Source: Streptomyces sp. SCSIO 30461
Lineage (GTDB): Bacteria > Actinomycetota > Actinomycetes > Streptomycetales > Streptomycetaceae
Length of the DNA stretch: 64,000 nt
Reading direction: 5' to 3'
Assembly: GCF_037023745.1 (NCBI RefSeq)
Contig: NZ_CP146101.1
Location: 3,030,001-3,094,000 of the forward strand
The notes under the pieces: model-generated
What the model was told of the DNA's origin: nothing
Seen by the model: the letters and a program-made list of their open reading frames with translations, nothing else
The model's database searches: none
Program-made: the position numbers and the translations under genes
In this document: piece after piece, positions 53,244 through 62,136 of the stretch
How the letters are laid out: every line of letters starts with the position of its first letter
Numbering within the stretch: position 1 is the first letter of the stretch

Positions 53244-54734
53244 ATGCATCCCGCCATGCACACCGACACCGAGCGCTGCGTACGGGCCGTACAGTCCAAG
53301 GACGCCAGATTCGACGGCTGGTTCTTCACCGCCGTCCTGACCACCGGGATCTACTGCCGGCCCAGCTGCCCGGCTGTTCCGCCCAAGCCCGCGAACATGG
53401 TGTTCCACCCCAGCGCCGCCGCCTGCCAGCAGGCAGGCTTCCGGGCCTGCAAGCGGTGCCGGCCCGACACCAGCCCGGGATCACCCGAGTGGAACGCACG
53501 TGCCGACACCGTCGCCCGGGCCATGCGGCTGATCCAGGACGGAGTGGTCGACCGCGAGGGCGTCCCCGGACTCGCTGCCCGTCTCGGATACTCGACCCGG
53601 CAGATCGAGCGGCAGCTGCTCGCCGAGGTCGGTGCGGGCCCACTCGCACTGGCGAGGGCGCAGCGTGCCCAGACCGCGCGGCTGCTCATCGAGACCACCG
53701 CGCTCCCCATGGCCGAAGTCGCCTTCTCGGCCGGCTTCTCCTCGATCCGCAGCTTCAACGACACCGTCCGCGAGGTCTTCGCGCTCTCTCCGAGCGAGCT
53801 GCGCACCCGGGCCGCCCGACGTGGCGCGGCACCCGCCGCGACCCCGGGTGTGCTCGCCCTGCGTCTGCCGTTCCGTGCTCCGCTGAACCCGGACAACCTG
53901 TTCGGGCACCTCGCCGCCACCGGGGTGCCGGGAGTGGAGGAGTGGCGGGACGGCGCGTACCGCCGCACGCTCACGCTGCCGCACGGGCACGGCATCGTCT
54001 CCCTGGCCCCGCGCCCGGACCACATCGCATGCCGGCTGTCCCTGACCGACCCACGCGACCTCACCCTCGCCATCAGCCGCTGCCGCCGCCTCCTCGACCT
54101 CGACGCCGACCCGGTCGCCGTGGACGAGCAGTTGCGCGCCGATCCGCTGATGGCACCGCTGGTCGACAAGGCGCCCGGCAGGCGGGTACCGCGTACCGTC
54201 GACGCGGCGGAGTTCGCCGTACGGGCCGTGCTGGGGCAGCAGGTCTCCACCGCCGCCGCACGGACGCACGCCGCACGGCTGGTCGCAGCCCACGGCACTC
54301 CCGTGGACGACCCCGAAGGCGGGCTCACCCACCTGTTCCCCGAGCCTCGGGCCCTCGCCGGCCTCGACCCCGAGGCCCTGAGCTTCCCACGCAGCCGCCG
54401 CACCAGCCTCGCCACACTGATCGGCGTGCTCGCCGACAGCACCCTGAGCCTCGGGGTCGACAGCGACTGGAACGAAGCCCGCGCCCGGCTCGGCGAGCTG
54501 CCCGGCTTTGGCCCCTGGACCGTCGAAGTCATCGCGATGCGCGCGCTCGGTGACCCCGACGCCTTCCTCCCGACCGACCTCGGAATCCGCCGCGCCGCCG
54601 CGGAGCGCGGCCTCCCGTCGTCCCCGGCGGCCCTGACCGCGCGCGCCACCGCCTGGCGCCCCTGGCGTGCCTACGCCGTCCAGTACCTGTGGGCGACCGG
54701 CGACCACCCGGTCAACCGTCTGCCCGTCCGCTGA
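53244..54734 (+). CDS. Ada-AlkA fusion: methyl-phosphotriester sensor, AraC regulator and 3-methyladenine DNA glycosylase
   Basis: A 496-residue three-domain adaptive-response protein. Residues about 10-80 are the Ada zinc domain with Cys38, Cys42, Cys69 and Cys72 (IYCRPSC, CKRC). Residues about 90-185 are an AraC HTH (MAEVAFSAGFSSIRSFNDTV). Residues about 200-490 are an AlkA-like glycosylase with the helix-hairpin-helix GELPGFGPWTVEVIAM and catalytic Asp in LPTDLGI. The first domain senses methylated phosphates and the last removes 3-methyladenine. It is followed 17 bp later by ogt, forming an alkylation-repair operon that it probably activates itself. Confidence 0.92.
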   Translation: MHPAMHTDTERCVRAVQSKDARFDGWFFTAVLTTGIYCRPSCPAVPPKPANMVFHPSAAACQQAGFRACKRCRPDTSPGSPEWNARADTVARAMRLIQDGVVDREGVPGLAARLGYSTRQIERQLLAEVGAGPLALARAQRAQTARLLIETTALPMAEVAFSAGFSSIRSFNDTVREVFALSPSELRTRAARRGAAPAATPGVLALRLPFRAPLNPDNLFGHLAATGVPGVEEWRDGAYRRTLTLPHGHGIVSLAPRPDHIACRLSLTDPRDLTLAISRCRRLLDLDADPVAVDEQLRADPLMAPLVDKAPGRRVPRTVDAAEFAVRAVLGQQVSTAAARTHAARLVAAHGTPVDDPEGGLTHLFPEPRALAGLDPEALSFPRSRRTSLATLIGVLADSTLSLGVDSDWNEARARLGELPGFGPWTVEVIAMRALGDPDAFLPTDLGIRRAAAERGLPSSPAALTARATAWRPWRAYAVQYLWATGDHPVNRLPVR

Positions 54735-54751
54735 CTTCCGGAGCCGCCATC

Positions 54752-55267
54752 ATGACCCGCACCCACACCCTGGTCGACAGCCCGTACGGCCCGCTCATGC
54801 TCGTCGCCACGGATTCCGTGTTGAGCGGCCTCTATATGACCGGCCAGCGGCACCGCCCCGCCGATGAGACCTTCGGACAGCCGGACTCCGGTCCCTTCGG
54901 CGAGGTCGTGCGCCAGCTCGACGCCTACTTCGCGGGCGAGCTGACGCACTTCGATCTGCCACTGCACCTGTCCGGCACCCCGTTCCAGCTCAGCGTCTGG
55001 GCCCAGCTCCGCGCCATCCCTTACGGCGAGACCCGCTCCTACGGCGACCTCGCCGACGCTCTCGGCAACCCCGGGGCATCGCGCGCCGTCGGGCTCGCCA
55101 ACGGCAGGAACCCGATCGGCATCATCGTGCCCTGTCACCGCGTGATCGGGGCATCGGGCAGCCTCACCGGCTACGGCGGCGGACTCGACCGCAAGCAGCG
55201 GCTGCTGGCCTTCGAACGCGGAGCTCCGGACAACACGCCCCTAGGCCGTGCCGGAGGAGGCGCGTAG
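54752..55267 (+). CDS. ogt: Methylated-DNA-[protein]-cysteine S-methyltransferase
   Basis: A 171-residue suicide repair enzyme that takes the methyl group from O6-methylguanine onto Cys128 in the PCHRV motif. Arg111 in SRAVGLANGRNP corresponds to the base-flipping arginine. It supplies the O6 activity missing from the adjacent Ada-AlkA fusion. The ATG at 54752 follows CCGGAG. The last 27 bp overlap the convergent sirtuin gene. Confidence 0.93.
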   Translation: MTRTHTLVDSPYGPLMLVATDSVLSGLYMTGQRHRPADETFGQPDSGPFGEVVRQLDAYFAGELTHFDLPLHLSGTPFQLSVWAQLRAIPYGETRSYGDLADALGNPGASRAVGLANGRNPIGIIVPCHRVIGASGSLTGYGGGLDRKQRLLAFERGAPDNTPLGRAGGGA

Positions 55268-55975
55268 CCGCTCCAGCAGCGAAGGCAACGCCGTGCCGAT
55301 GGGCTCGCGGACGATTTCGTCGGCGAGCTCGTCGTACGGGGTGGGGTCGGCGTTCATCACGATCAGTCGGCCCCCGTGCTCGACCGCGATCCCCGCGAGT
55401 GACGCGGCGGGCTGCACCTGAAGGCTCGTGCCCACGGCGATGAAGACCTCGCACGCCTTGGCGATTCCCATCGCCTCGCCCAGCACCACCGGATCGAGCG
55501 GCTGACCGAACATCACTGTCGCGGACTTGAGGATTCCGCCGCATGCCGTGCAGGGCGGATCGGCCTCGCCCGCCCGCACCCGCTCCAGGGCGTCCGCCAT
55601 CGGCGAACGGGCATGGCAGCGGGTGCACACCACCGTCCGGGCGGTGCCGTGCAGTTCGAAGACCTTGCGGGCGGACACCCCGGCCAACTGGTGCAGCCCG
55701 TCGACGTTCTGGGTGATCACTCGGACCGGGCTCCCACCGCGCTCGAACTCGGCGATGGCGCGGTGGGCGATGTTCGGCTCGGCATGCAGCACCGGACCGT
55801 CGAGGCGCATGCGCCAGGAGCGGCGCCGGATCTCCGGATCGGCCATGTAGTAGTCGTAGGTGACCAGCTTCTCGGCTTCCGGGTCGCGCCGCCACAGCCC
55901 GTTCGGCCCGCGGTAGTCGGGAATGCCGGAGTCCGTCGAGATACCGGCACCGCTGAGGATCGCCACGAGCGTCAT
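55241..55975 (-). CDS. Sir2-family NAD-dependent protein deacylase
   Basis: A 244-residue sirtuin. It has GAGISTDSGIPDYRG (9-23), QNVDGLHQLAG with the conserved Asn-Asp, the catalytic His in ELHGT, and a zinc site of four Cys (CTRC...CTAC). It removes acetyl or other acyl groups from lysines using NAD, giving O-acyl-ADP-ribose. Arg after Asp-Tyr in DYRG is the conserved nicotinamide-loop residue. It is convergent with ogt. Confidence 0.93.
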   Translation of the reverse strand: MTLVAILSGAGISTDSGIPDYRGPNGLWRRDPEAEKLVTYDYYMADPEIRRRSWRMRLDGPVLHAEPNIAHRAIAEFERGGSPVRVITQNVDGLHQLAGVSARKVFELHGTARTVVCTRCHARSPMADALERVRAGEADPPCTACGGILKSATVMFGQPLDPVVLGEAMGIAKACEVFIAVGTSLQVQPAASLAGIAVEHGGRLIVMNADPTPYDELADEIVREPIGTALPSLLERLRASSGTA

Positions 55976-56115
55976 GTGGCGAGCGTATGTACCCCGTGGT
56001 AGGGCCGCGAGTCGATTTTCCGTGGATCAAGGAATCAATGAGGGGTGGCGGCCGTCAGGGGCTGCGGATAGGGTCGGGGCGGCGCGACTGCCTGTTCGAA
56101 AGCAAGGGATGCAAG

Positions 56116-57264
56116 GTGACGAACGGAGCAGTTACCGCCGCGCGCGTTCTCGTCGCGGCGGACAAGTTCAAAGGCTCACTCACGGCCGTGCAGGTCGCCG
56201 AGCGGGTGACCGCGGGGCTACGGCGGGTGGTTCCCGGGCTCGTGGTGGAGACCCTCCCGGTCGCCGACGGCGGCGACGGCACTGTGGCGGCCGCGGTCGC
56301 GGCGGGCTTCGAGCGCCGAGAAGTGGCGGTGACCGGTCCGCTCGGCGAGCCGCTGACGGCGGCGTACGCCCTGCGCGGCACCACAGCGGTGGTCGAGATG
56401 GCGGAGGCGTCCGGGCTCCAACATCTGCCCGACGGCGTTTTCGCGCCGCTCACCGCGACGACCTACGGATCGGGCGAGCTGCTCCGCGCGGTGCTCGACG
56501 CCGGGGCACGGACGATCGTCTTCGGGGTAGGCGGCAGCGCCACGACGGACGGCGGGGCCGGGATGCTCGCCGCTCTGGGCGCTCGATTCCTGGACGCCGA
56601 CGGCAGGCCGATCGGGCCGGGCGGCGGTGCCCTGGGTGATCTGGTGACCGCGGATCTGTCCGGTCTCGACGCCCGCTTCGGGGACGTCGAGCTCGTTCTC
56701 GCCAGCGATGTGGACAACCCGCTGACCGGGCCGAAGGGCGCGCCCGCGGTCTTCGGCCCGCAGAAGGGCGCGACCCCGGGGGATGTCGCCGCACTCGACG
56801 AGGCGCTGGCCCACTACGCGTCGGTGCTCGGACCCGAGGCGGCGGAAGCGCCGGGCGCGGGAGCGGCCGGGGGAATCGGATACGGGGCTCTGGTGGCACT
56901 CGGTGCGGGGTTTCGGCCCGGCATCGAGGTGATGCTCGACATCCTGGGCTTCGGCAGCGCCCTGGACAGGGCGACTCTGGTGATCACCGGCGAAGGCTCC
57001 CTGGACGAGCAGACCCTCCACGGCAAGGCCCCGGCCGGCGTGGCGGCGGCGGCGCGCGCCGCGGGCAAGGACGTCGTCGCGGTCTGCGGCCGACTGGCGC
57101 TCACCCAGGAGGCACTGAGCGCGGCCGGTATCGCCCGTGCCTATCCGCTGCTGGACCTGGAGCCCGACCCGGCGCTCTGCATGGCGCAGGCGGGCCCCCT
57201 GCTGGAACGCGCGGCCGAGAACATCGCGCGGGACTTCCTGCCGGCGGGCGAAGGGCCGACCTGA
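56116..57264 (+). CDS. Glycerate kinase (GarK/GlxK type)
   Basis: A 382-residue glycerate kinase. It has the family start VLVAADKFKGSLTAVQVAER, PVADGGDGT, GVGGSATTDGGAGML and ITGEGSLDEQTLHGKAP. It phosphorylates D-glycerate, in this family usually to 2-phosphoglycerate, linking glyoxylate or serine breakdown to glycolysis. The GTG at 56116 is the likely start; the upstream in-frame extension shows no conservation-like features and overlaps the sirtuin promoter region. Confidence 0.92.
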   Translation: MTNGAVTAARVLVAADKFKGSLTAVQVAERVTAGLRRVVPGLVVETLPVADGGDGTVAAAVAAGFERREVAVTGPLGEPLTAAYALRGTTAVVEMAEASGLQHLPDGVFAPLTATTYGSGELLRAVLDAGARTIVFGVGGSATTDGGAGMLAALGARFLDADGRPIGPGGGALGDLVTADLSGLDARFGDVELVLASDVDNPLTGPKGAPAVFGPQKGATPGDVAALDEALAHYASVLGPEAAEAPGAGAAGGIGYGALVALGAGFRPGIEVMLDILGFGSALDRATLVITGEGSLDEQTLHGKAPAGVAAAARAAGKDVVAVCGRLALTQEALSAAGIARAYPLLDLEPDPALCMAQAGPLLERAAENIARDFLPAGEGPT

Positions 57265-57594
57265 TCCCTTTGAGGGCCACGGACTCCTGTGCCTGACCAC
57301 TCGTGCAGTCGGCGCCACGTCGTCGCTCCGGAGAGGCACCCCGCCCACCGCGACCCCCGACGGCACGACTCGCGACTGGACTTGAGGCCGTGCCGAGGCG
57401 TGAGGACAGAGCGGGTACACCGCCATGTGTCACCGGCCGTCCCGTGCTCGTGGCCGTACGTGCCCGCGGTGGCCGAAAGGCGTCGCTCGCCTTTCGCCGC
57501 CTCGAGAACGGCCTGTACCGGCTCCCCGTGCCTCCCTAGCATGTGCATCTCTCAGGTTCCGATTCCGAATCCCACTGACGTGAATGAGGACTGG
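57265..57594. other. Spacer without a supported gene
   Basis: A 330-bp stretch between glycerate kinase and the DUF574 gene. Open frames exist but none has a recognisable product; the ATG at 57541 is an alternative, longer start for the next gene. No hairpin or repeat stands out. Confidence 0.4.
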
Positions 57595-58407
57595 ATGCAA
57601 CGCGAGTCGTGGCGCCCGGACGCCATCGACACCAACGTGCCGAGCGTGGCACGGATGTACGACTACCTCCTGGGAGGTGACGACAACTACCAGTCCGACC
57701 GGGACGCTTGTGTCGAACTGCTCAAACAGGTCCCCAGCACCAAGGTGCTCGCCGTCAACAACCGCCGATTCCTCCGGCGCGTCGTGAGGACGCTGGCCAC
57801 CGACTACGGCGTGCGGCAGTTCATCGACCACGGTTCAGGACTGCCGACCCAGGACAACGTGCACCAGGTCGCCCAGGCCGTCGACCCGCAGTCGCGTGTG
57901 GTCTACGTCGACAACGATCCGATCGTTCTGGCGCACGGCCGTGCACTGCTTGAGGAGAACGACCGAACCGCCGTCATCCAGGCCGACATGCGGGACACCG
58001 AGGAAATCTTCGGCCATGAGGAGACGACCCGGCTCATAGACTTCAGCCAGCCGGTCGCCGCCCTGTTCGTCTCGGTGATGCACTGCATTCCGGACGAGTC
58101 CGATCCGGCCGCCCTGGTGCGCGGGGTCGCTGAACGGCTGCTACCCGGAAGCTTCCTGGTGGTGTGTCAGCTCGTCAGTGAACGGCCCGAGATCCGCAAG
58201 TTCGTGACCGACTTCATGGCCGAGGCGACAGGCGGGCACTGGGGCAGAGTGCGTGAGGAGCACGAGGTCACGGCGTACTTCGACGGTCTGGAGATCCTGA
58301 AGCCCGGGCTGGTCGAGGTGTCCACCTGGCGTCCGGACAACGATCTCGCCCCGGTGCAGCAGACGGACGAGTGGATCGAGTGGGGCGGCGTCGGCCGACT
58401 CGTGTAG
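57595..58407 (+). CDS. DUF574 SAM-dependent methyltransferase
   Basis: A 270-residue member of the DUF574 methyltransferase family that is abundant in Streptomyces. It has the typical start (WRPDAIDTNVPSVARMYDYL), the SAM-binding FIDHGSGLPTQDNVHQVAQ and VVYVDNDPIVLAHGRALL with the acidic ribose contact, and CVSVMHC-like FVSVMHCIPDE. Substrates are unknown. The ATG at 57595 has TGAGGA 4 nt upstream and gives the normal length; an ATG 54 bp earlier is possible. Confidence 0.85.
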   Translation: MQRESWRPDAIDTNVPSVARMYDYLLGGDDNYQSDRDACVELLKQVPSTKVLAVNNRRFLRRVVRTLATDYGVRQFIDHGSGLPTQDNVHQVAQAVDPQSRVVYVDNDPIVLAHGRALLEENDRTAVIQADMRDTEEIFGHEETTRLIDFSQPVAALFVSVMHCIPDESDPAALVRGVAERLLPGSFLVVCQLVSERPEIRKFVTDFMAEATGGHWGRVREEHEVTAYFDGLEILKPGLVEVSTWRPDNDLAPVQQTDEWIEWGGVGRLV

Positions 58408-58415
58408 ACCGTGCG

Positions 58416-58488
58416 GGCGGATCGCCGAGACCGCCTGTCGTCCCCCGGCTGTACGGCAGGGGACGACAGGCGGTCTCGGCGATCCGCC
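58416..58488. terminator. Very long bidirectional terminator hairpin
   Basis: Two perfect 30-bp arms (58416-58445 and 58459-58488) around a 13-nt loop fill the gap between the convergent DUF574 and XRE stops. Confidence 0.85.
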
Positions 58489-58495
58489 GCGGTGA

Positions 58496-59398
58496 TCACA
58501 GGGCGTCGAGCCGCTCCTCGACGAGCGCCCGCGTCTCCCTGGGGGTGAGCGCGCATGCTCCGAGTCGGTCCATCATGTCGCGGTACTGCTCCACGACCTG
58601 CGGTTTCTGGCTGAAGGTGCTGTCCGTCAGGTGCTCGATATAGACGGCGTCCTTCAAGTCCCGCAAGGCGAAACGCAGATACGTCAGCCCCGTGCCCACG
58701 CCGACCGACGCCGTGACCGCCAGCGGGGCCACCTGCAAGGTGATCCGGGGCTGCTCCGTCATCTCTATCAGGTGGTTGAGCTGATCCCGCATGACCTCAG
58801 GTCCGCCGACCGTGCGCATCAGCACGGACTCGTCGATCACCGCCCACAGTCGTGGGCCGTCCGGCTGTGCCAGCTGCCGCTGGCGTTCCCGGCGCAGATC
58901 GACCCGGCGACCCACCTCGTGCGCGTACAGCCTGGATGGGCCGGACTGGATCACCGCCTGTGCGTACTCCTCGGTCTGGAGGAGTCCCGGTACGTAGAAG
59001 GGCTCGTAGGTACGGATCGTCGATGCCGCCCCCTCCAGCGCGACCAGGGGCGTGAAGAAGTCGGACAGGACGTCGCTGAAGGAGTGCCACCAGTCCGGCC
59101 TACGTGACTGCTCCACCAGGCGCAGGAACTCGGCGACACGGACCTCGTCGCGCACCCCGTAGAGGTTCAACAGGGCGAGCGCGTCGGGGGGCTTGCAGCC
59201 GTGGCGTCCGAGTTCCAGGCGGCTGGTCTTGGAGCGTGAGAAGCCGAGACGGGTGTCGACAGCAGAGGGGTCGAGCTTCGCGTTGACGCGGAGTTCGCGT
59301 AGCTTTCCGCCCAGGATCAGCTTCAGAGCGGTCGGGTTGCCCTCGACCGCTCCCAGCGGACTCATGAACAACGGCGTGCTCGGTTCTGCTGCGGCCAT
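58496..59398 (-). CDS. XRE-family regulator with DUF5753 (WhiJ-like)
   Basis: A 300-residue protein. An N-terminal XRE helix-turn-helix (about 28-85: LRELRVNAKLDPSAVDTRLG, then SRSKTSRLELGRH) is joined to a DUF5753 domain with YEPFYVPGLLQTEEYA and LDAVYIEHLTD-like KDAVYIEHLTD. This is the WhiJ type of developmental regulator, which works with a small DUF397/BldB-like partner encoded next to it. The DUF397 gene lies 91 bp upstream on the same strand. The ATG at 59398 is chosen for the family-like N-terminus. Confidence 0.92.
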   Translation of the reverse strand: MAAAEPSTPLFMSPLGAVEGNPTALKLILGGKLRELRVNAKLDPSAVDTRLGFSRSKTSRLELGRHGCKPPDALALLNLYGVRDEVRVAEFLRLVEQSRRPDWWHSFSDVLSDFFTPLVALEGAASTIRTYEPFYVPGLLQTEEYAQAVIQSGPSRLYAHEVGRRVDLRRERQRQLAQPDGPRLWAVIDESVLMRTVGGPEVMRDQLNHLIEMTEQPRITLQVAPLAVTASVGVGTGLTYLRFALRDLKDAVYIEHLTDSTFSQKPQVVEQYRDMMDRLGACALTPRETRALVEERLDAL

Positions 59399-59489
59399 CG
59401 CATGCTCCTGCGGACGAGGGGAAGACGCTGACACTATCCCGCACGCACGGGCCTGAGCCACGGGTCTGCGGACCGCGTCCCGTCGGGAT

Positions 59490-59723
59490 TCAGACAATCA
59501 TGGCGTCGAAGTCGCCATCCCGGGCCCCCGCGACGAAGGCGGCGACTTCGTCGCGCGTATAGATCAGCGCCGGCCCGTGCGGATCGCGGGAGTTGCGCAT
59601 CGCGACGCCGCCGTCGGGGAGTGCGGCCAGCTCCACGCAGTTGCCGGTGGCGTTGCTGTGACTGCTCTTGATCCAGGTGGCTGACGTCAATGCGTCCGCT
59701 CGCATCCCATTGGAGAACTCCAT
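59490..59723 (-). CDS. DUF397 small protein
   Basis: A 77-residue protein with the family signature ATWIKSSHSNATGNCVELAA and VAMRNSRDPHGPALIYTRDE. DUF397 proteins pair with adjacent XRE/DUF5753 regulators and, by the WhiJ model, modulate their DNA binding. AGGGGTTGAAGG precedes the ATG at 59723. Confidence 0.92.
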   Translation of the reverse strand: MEFSNGMRADALTSATWIKSSHSNATGNCVELAALPDGGVAMRNSRDPHGPALIYTRDEVAAFVAGARDGDFDAMIV

Positions 59724-59783
59724 GTCCTTCAACCCCTCTTCGTCGGTTTGTGCAGTTGTGTAGGGTCGCCTCGGAACCAGCCA

Positions 59784-59807
59784 ATGCAATCTCAGATGCA
59801 ATTGCAT
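59784..59807. promoter_or_regulatory. TGCAAT repeats, candidate WhiJ-like operator
   Basis: ATGCAAT occurs at 59784-59790 and 59796-59802, the second overlapping its inverse to give the perfect dyad ATGCAATTGCAT (59796-59807). It lies in the only AT-rich part of the divergent spacer between the DUF397 and ATPase genes, placed to control both. Confidence 0.55.
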
Positions 59808-59888
59808 TTTCGGTGTGCGCTCGACAATACTCGTTCGGCATCGGCCGCCGCAGCGTCGAACTCCGAAGGTTTCAGGGGGACATGACCA

Positions 59889-60455
59889 GTGACGATCTAC
59901 ATGTCAGCCAGCGCGAGCACCGTTTCCGACCGTGCCGACTGGCACTCACCCGTGGAACTCGGCGCGAATCCGACGTATGAACGATCACCGTCGGGTCCCG
60001 ACCTCCACCTGGAGCACGGCTTCGGAGCGGACAACTTCGCCGCCTGCGGCCTCGACGGGCAACCGCGGAACGCGCTTCAGGCGAGGCGCTTCGTCGATGT
60101 CACCCTGCGCGGTTGGGGAGTGGCCGCGCTCGTCCCCGACATGGCGCTGGTGGCCGGCGAGCTGGTGACCAACGCAGTCCGGCACGCGCTCGAACCCGGG
60201 CGTCCGGCACAGGACGCCTATCCGCTCTGGCTGGGTCTCTACCGCCGGCCCGGTCAGATCGTCTGCACCCTCACCGACCCGAGCCCGGTCCCGCCGCGCC
60301 CGCAGCCCTCGCTCCGGATCCCTGCCCCCTGGGCTTCGGGGGGCAGGGGGCTGGCTCTCGTGGAGGCGCTCAGCGACAGCTGGTCCTGGTCCCTCACCCC
60401 GCCCCTGGGCAAGGCCGTGTGGGCGAGCCTGGCGCTCCCAGGCCGGGCGAACTGA
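59889..60455 (+). CDS. ATP-binding (HATPase, RsbW-like) regulatory protein
   Basis: A 188-residue GHKL-type ATP-binding protein. It has ALVAGELVTNAVRHAL (N-box) at about residues 85-100, LTDPSPVPPRP (G1-like Asp) and GGRGLALVEALSDSWSW (G2 box). Such anti-sigma-like kinases accompany WhiJ/DUF397 sets. The GTG at 59889 is a plausible start but the first about 40 residues are poorly conserved in appearance. Divergent from DUF397 across the TGCAAT repeats. Confidence 0.85.
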   Translation: MTIYMSASASTVSDRADWHSPVELGANPTYERSPSGPDLHLEHGFGADNFAACGLDGQPRNALQARRFVDVTLRGWGVAALVPDMALVAGELVTNAVRHALEPGRPAQDAYPLWLGLYRRPGQIVCTLTDPSPVPPRPQPSLRIPAPWASGGRGLALVEALSDSWSWSLTPPLGKAVWASLALPGRAN

Positions 60456-60549
60456 ATCCCGGTCGACCTCGCGCCGGTCACCGTCCCCCTGGAGTTCGCG
60501 GCATCCGAGTCTGCAAGAACGCCACGATCCCGACCCCGTGGTCATGACG

Positions 60550-60586
60550 AAGGCCCCGGGTGCGATCCACTCGCACCCGGGGCCTT
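60550..60586. terminator. Bidirectional terminator
   Basis: A perfect 15-bp stem (AAGGCCCCGGGTGCG and complement) with a 7-nt loop between the convergent ATPase and pssA genes. Confidence 0.8.
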
Positions 60587-60608
60587 CCCGGTCCTGCTCG
60601 GAATAGGG

Positions 60609-61493
60609 CTACGGCAGCTGCGCCGTGGCCCGCGCCTCGCGGCGGTTGTCGCGGAAGGTGTTCACCCTCCGCGCCGTGGCGAACAGCGGGATCGTCGCGG
60701 CCAGCACGATCTGAAGTGCACAGCCGGTCTGGAGCAGCAGCTGACCACCCGGAGCGTCGAACGCCCACGCCGCCAGCAGCCCCATGGCTCCCACGATCCA
60801 GCTGAGCATCGCGACCGCCAGCTTGCCCCGCGGCTTCGGGTACTCGACCCGGCTGACCATCAGCCACGCCGTGCCGATGATCGCCAGCAGGGTCGGGATG
60901 AAGGGCAGCTCCAGCAGCACGATCGACACCACGGTCAGCGCGCCGAAGGGGCTCGGCATGCCCTGGAACATGCCGTCCTTCAGTGTGACGCACGAGAAGC
61001 GCGCCAGCCGCAGCACCACCGCCAGCAACACCACGATCGCGGCCAGTGCCGAGACCTTCTGGTGGGCGTCGTCGGCGACCATGCCGTAGACCAGCACGAA
61101 GTACGCCGGCGCCAGCCCGAAGCTGATCAGGTCGGACAGGTTGTCCAGCTCGGCACCCATCGGCGAGCTGCGCAGCTTGCGTGCCACGATCCCGTCGAAG
61201 AGGTCGAAGACCGCGGCGCACAGCATCAGGATCACGGCCGTCGCGGCGGAATGCCGCGCCATACCGCTCTCGCCGCTGCCGACGAGGTGCGGGATGAGGA
61301 TTCCGGTGGTGGTGAAGTACACCGCCATGAATCCGCAGGTCGCGTTACCGAGCGTGAGGGTGTCCGCTATCGAGAGTCGCAGTGAGAGCGGCATCTCCTC
61401 CGCTTCGTCCGCGGCCCCTGAGCCAGAGTCGGTCTCGAAGTCGTCCGCCTCCGGGACCCAGCCCGCCTGTGTGTCGGGATCAATCACGGTCAA
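60609..61493 (-). CDS. pssA: CDP-diacylglycerol-serine O-phosphatidyltransferase
   Basis: A 294-residue integral membrane enzyme making phosphatidylserine from CDP-diacylglycerol and serine. The CDP-alcohol phosphatidyltransferase motif DGIVAR...G...D...D is present as DGIVARKLRSSPMGAELDNLSD with wild-type spacing, followed by about six further helices. The start is a TTG at 61493 with GGGGGTGA upstream; a GTG at 61487 is possible. It overlaps the end of psd by about 14 bp, so both are made from one transcript. Confidence 0.92.
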   Translation of the reverse strand: MTVIDPDTQAGWVPEADDFETDSGSGAADEAEEMPLSLRLSIADTLTLGNATCGFMAVYFTTTGILIPHLVGSGESGMARHSAATAVILMLCAAVFDLFDGIVARKLRSSPMGAELDNLSDLISFGLAPAYFVLVYGMVADDAHQKVSALAAIVVLLAVVLRLARFSCVTLKDGMFQGMPSPFGALTVVSIVLLELPFIPTLLAIIGTAWLMVSRVEYPKPRGKLAVAMLSWIVGAMGLLAAWAFDAPGGQLLLQTGCALQIVLAATIPLFATARRVNTFRDNRREARATAQLP

Positions 61494-62136
61494 TGCGAGT
61501 CACCCCCGCGGTAGTGACCTGGCCGACCTCGACCCCGACCTCGACACCTTCCGGGAGGTAGATGTCGACACGGGAGCCGAAGCGGATCAGGCCGATGCGG
61601 TCCCCCTGCTCGACCTTGGTGCCCTGAGGGAGGTACGGGACGATACGGCGCGCCACGGCGCCGGCGATCTGCACCATCTCGATGTCACCGAGCTCGGTGT
61701 CGAAGTGCCAGATCACCCGCTCGTTGTTCTCGCTCTCCTTGTTGAAGGCGGGAACGAATCCACCCGGCACATGCTCGACGGACGTGACCGTCCCCGCGAG
61801 CGGGGCGCGGTTGACATGGACATTCAGCGGGCTCATGAAGATGGCGACGCGGGTCCGTCCGTCCTTCCACGGCATGATGCTCTGCACCACACCGTCGGCA
61901 GGGGAGATGACCCGGCCCTGGGTGATCTCGCGCTCGGGGTCGCGGAAGAACCACAGCATGCCCGCCGCCAGAGCGGTGGTGGGCACGGCGATGGCCGCGG
62001 CGCGCTTCGACCGGCGCGCGCGCACCAGGCTCAGGGCCGCGGTCGCGACGGTCGGCAGAAGCCACGGCGATGCTCCGCGTGCAATGCGTACGCCGAAGCG
62101 GCTGTCGCGAGGTGCAGAGGTTTGGCTGTGGGGCAT
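61480..62136 (-). CDS. psd: Phosphatidylserine decarboxylase, short (archaeal/actinobacterial) type
   Basis: A 218-residue proenzyme converting phosphatidylserine to phosphatidylethanolamine. The self-cleavage site giving the pyruvoyl group is Gly-Ser in IRFGSRVDIYLP near the C-terminus. PADGVVQSI and FMSPLNVHVNRAPLAG are the conserved beta-subunit segments; a hydrophobic N-terminal region (about 25-60) attaches it to the membrane. The ATG at 62136 gives the normal family length. Upstream of pssA in the same transcript. Confidence 0.93.
   Translation of the reverse strand: MPHSQTSAPRDSRFGVRIARGASPWLLPTVATAALSLVRARRSKRAAAIAVPTTALAAGMLWFFRDPEREITQGRVISPADGVVQSIMPWKDGRTRVAIFMSPLNVHVNRAPLAGTVTSVEHVPGGFVPAFNKESENNERVIWHFDTELGDIEMVQIAGAVARRIVPYLPQGTKVEQGDRIGLIRFGSRVDIYLPEGVEVGVEVGQVTTAGVTRIDRD

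Noticed and set aside
57303..57539. Small gene in the glycerate kinase - DUF574 spacer
   Set aside because: The product is Arg/Pro/Ala-rich low-complexity sequence with no recognisable family and no ribosome site.
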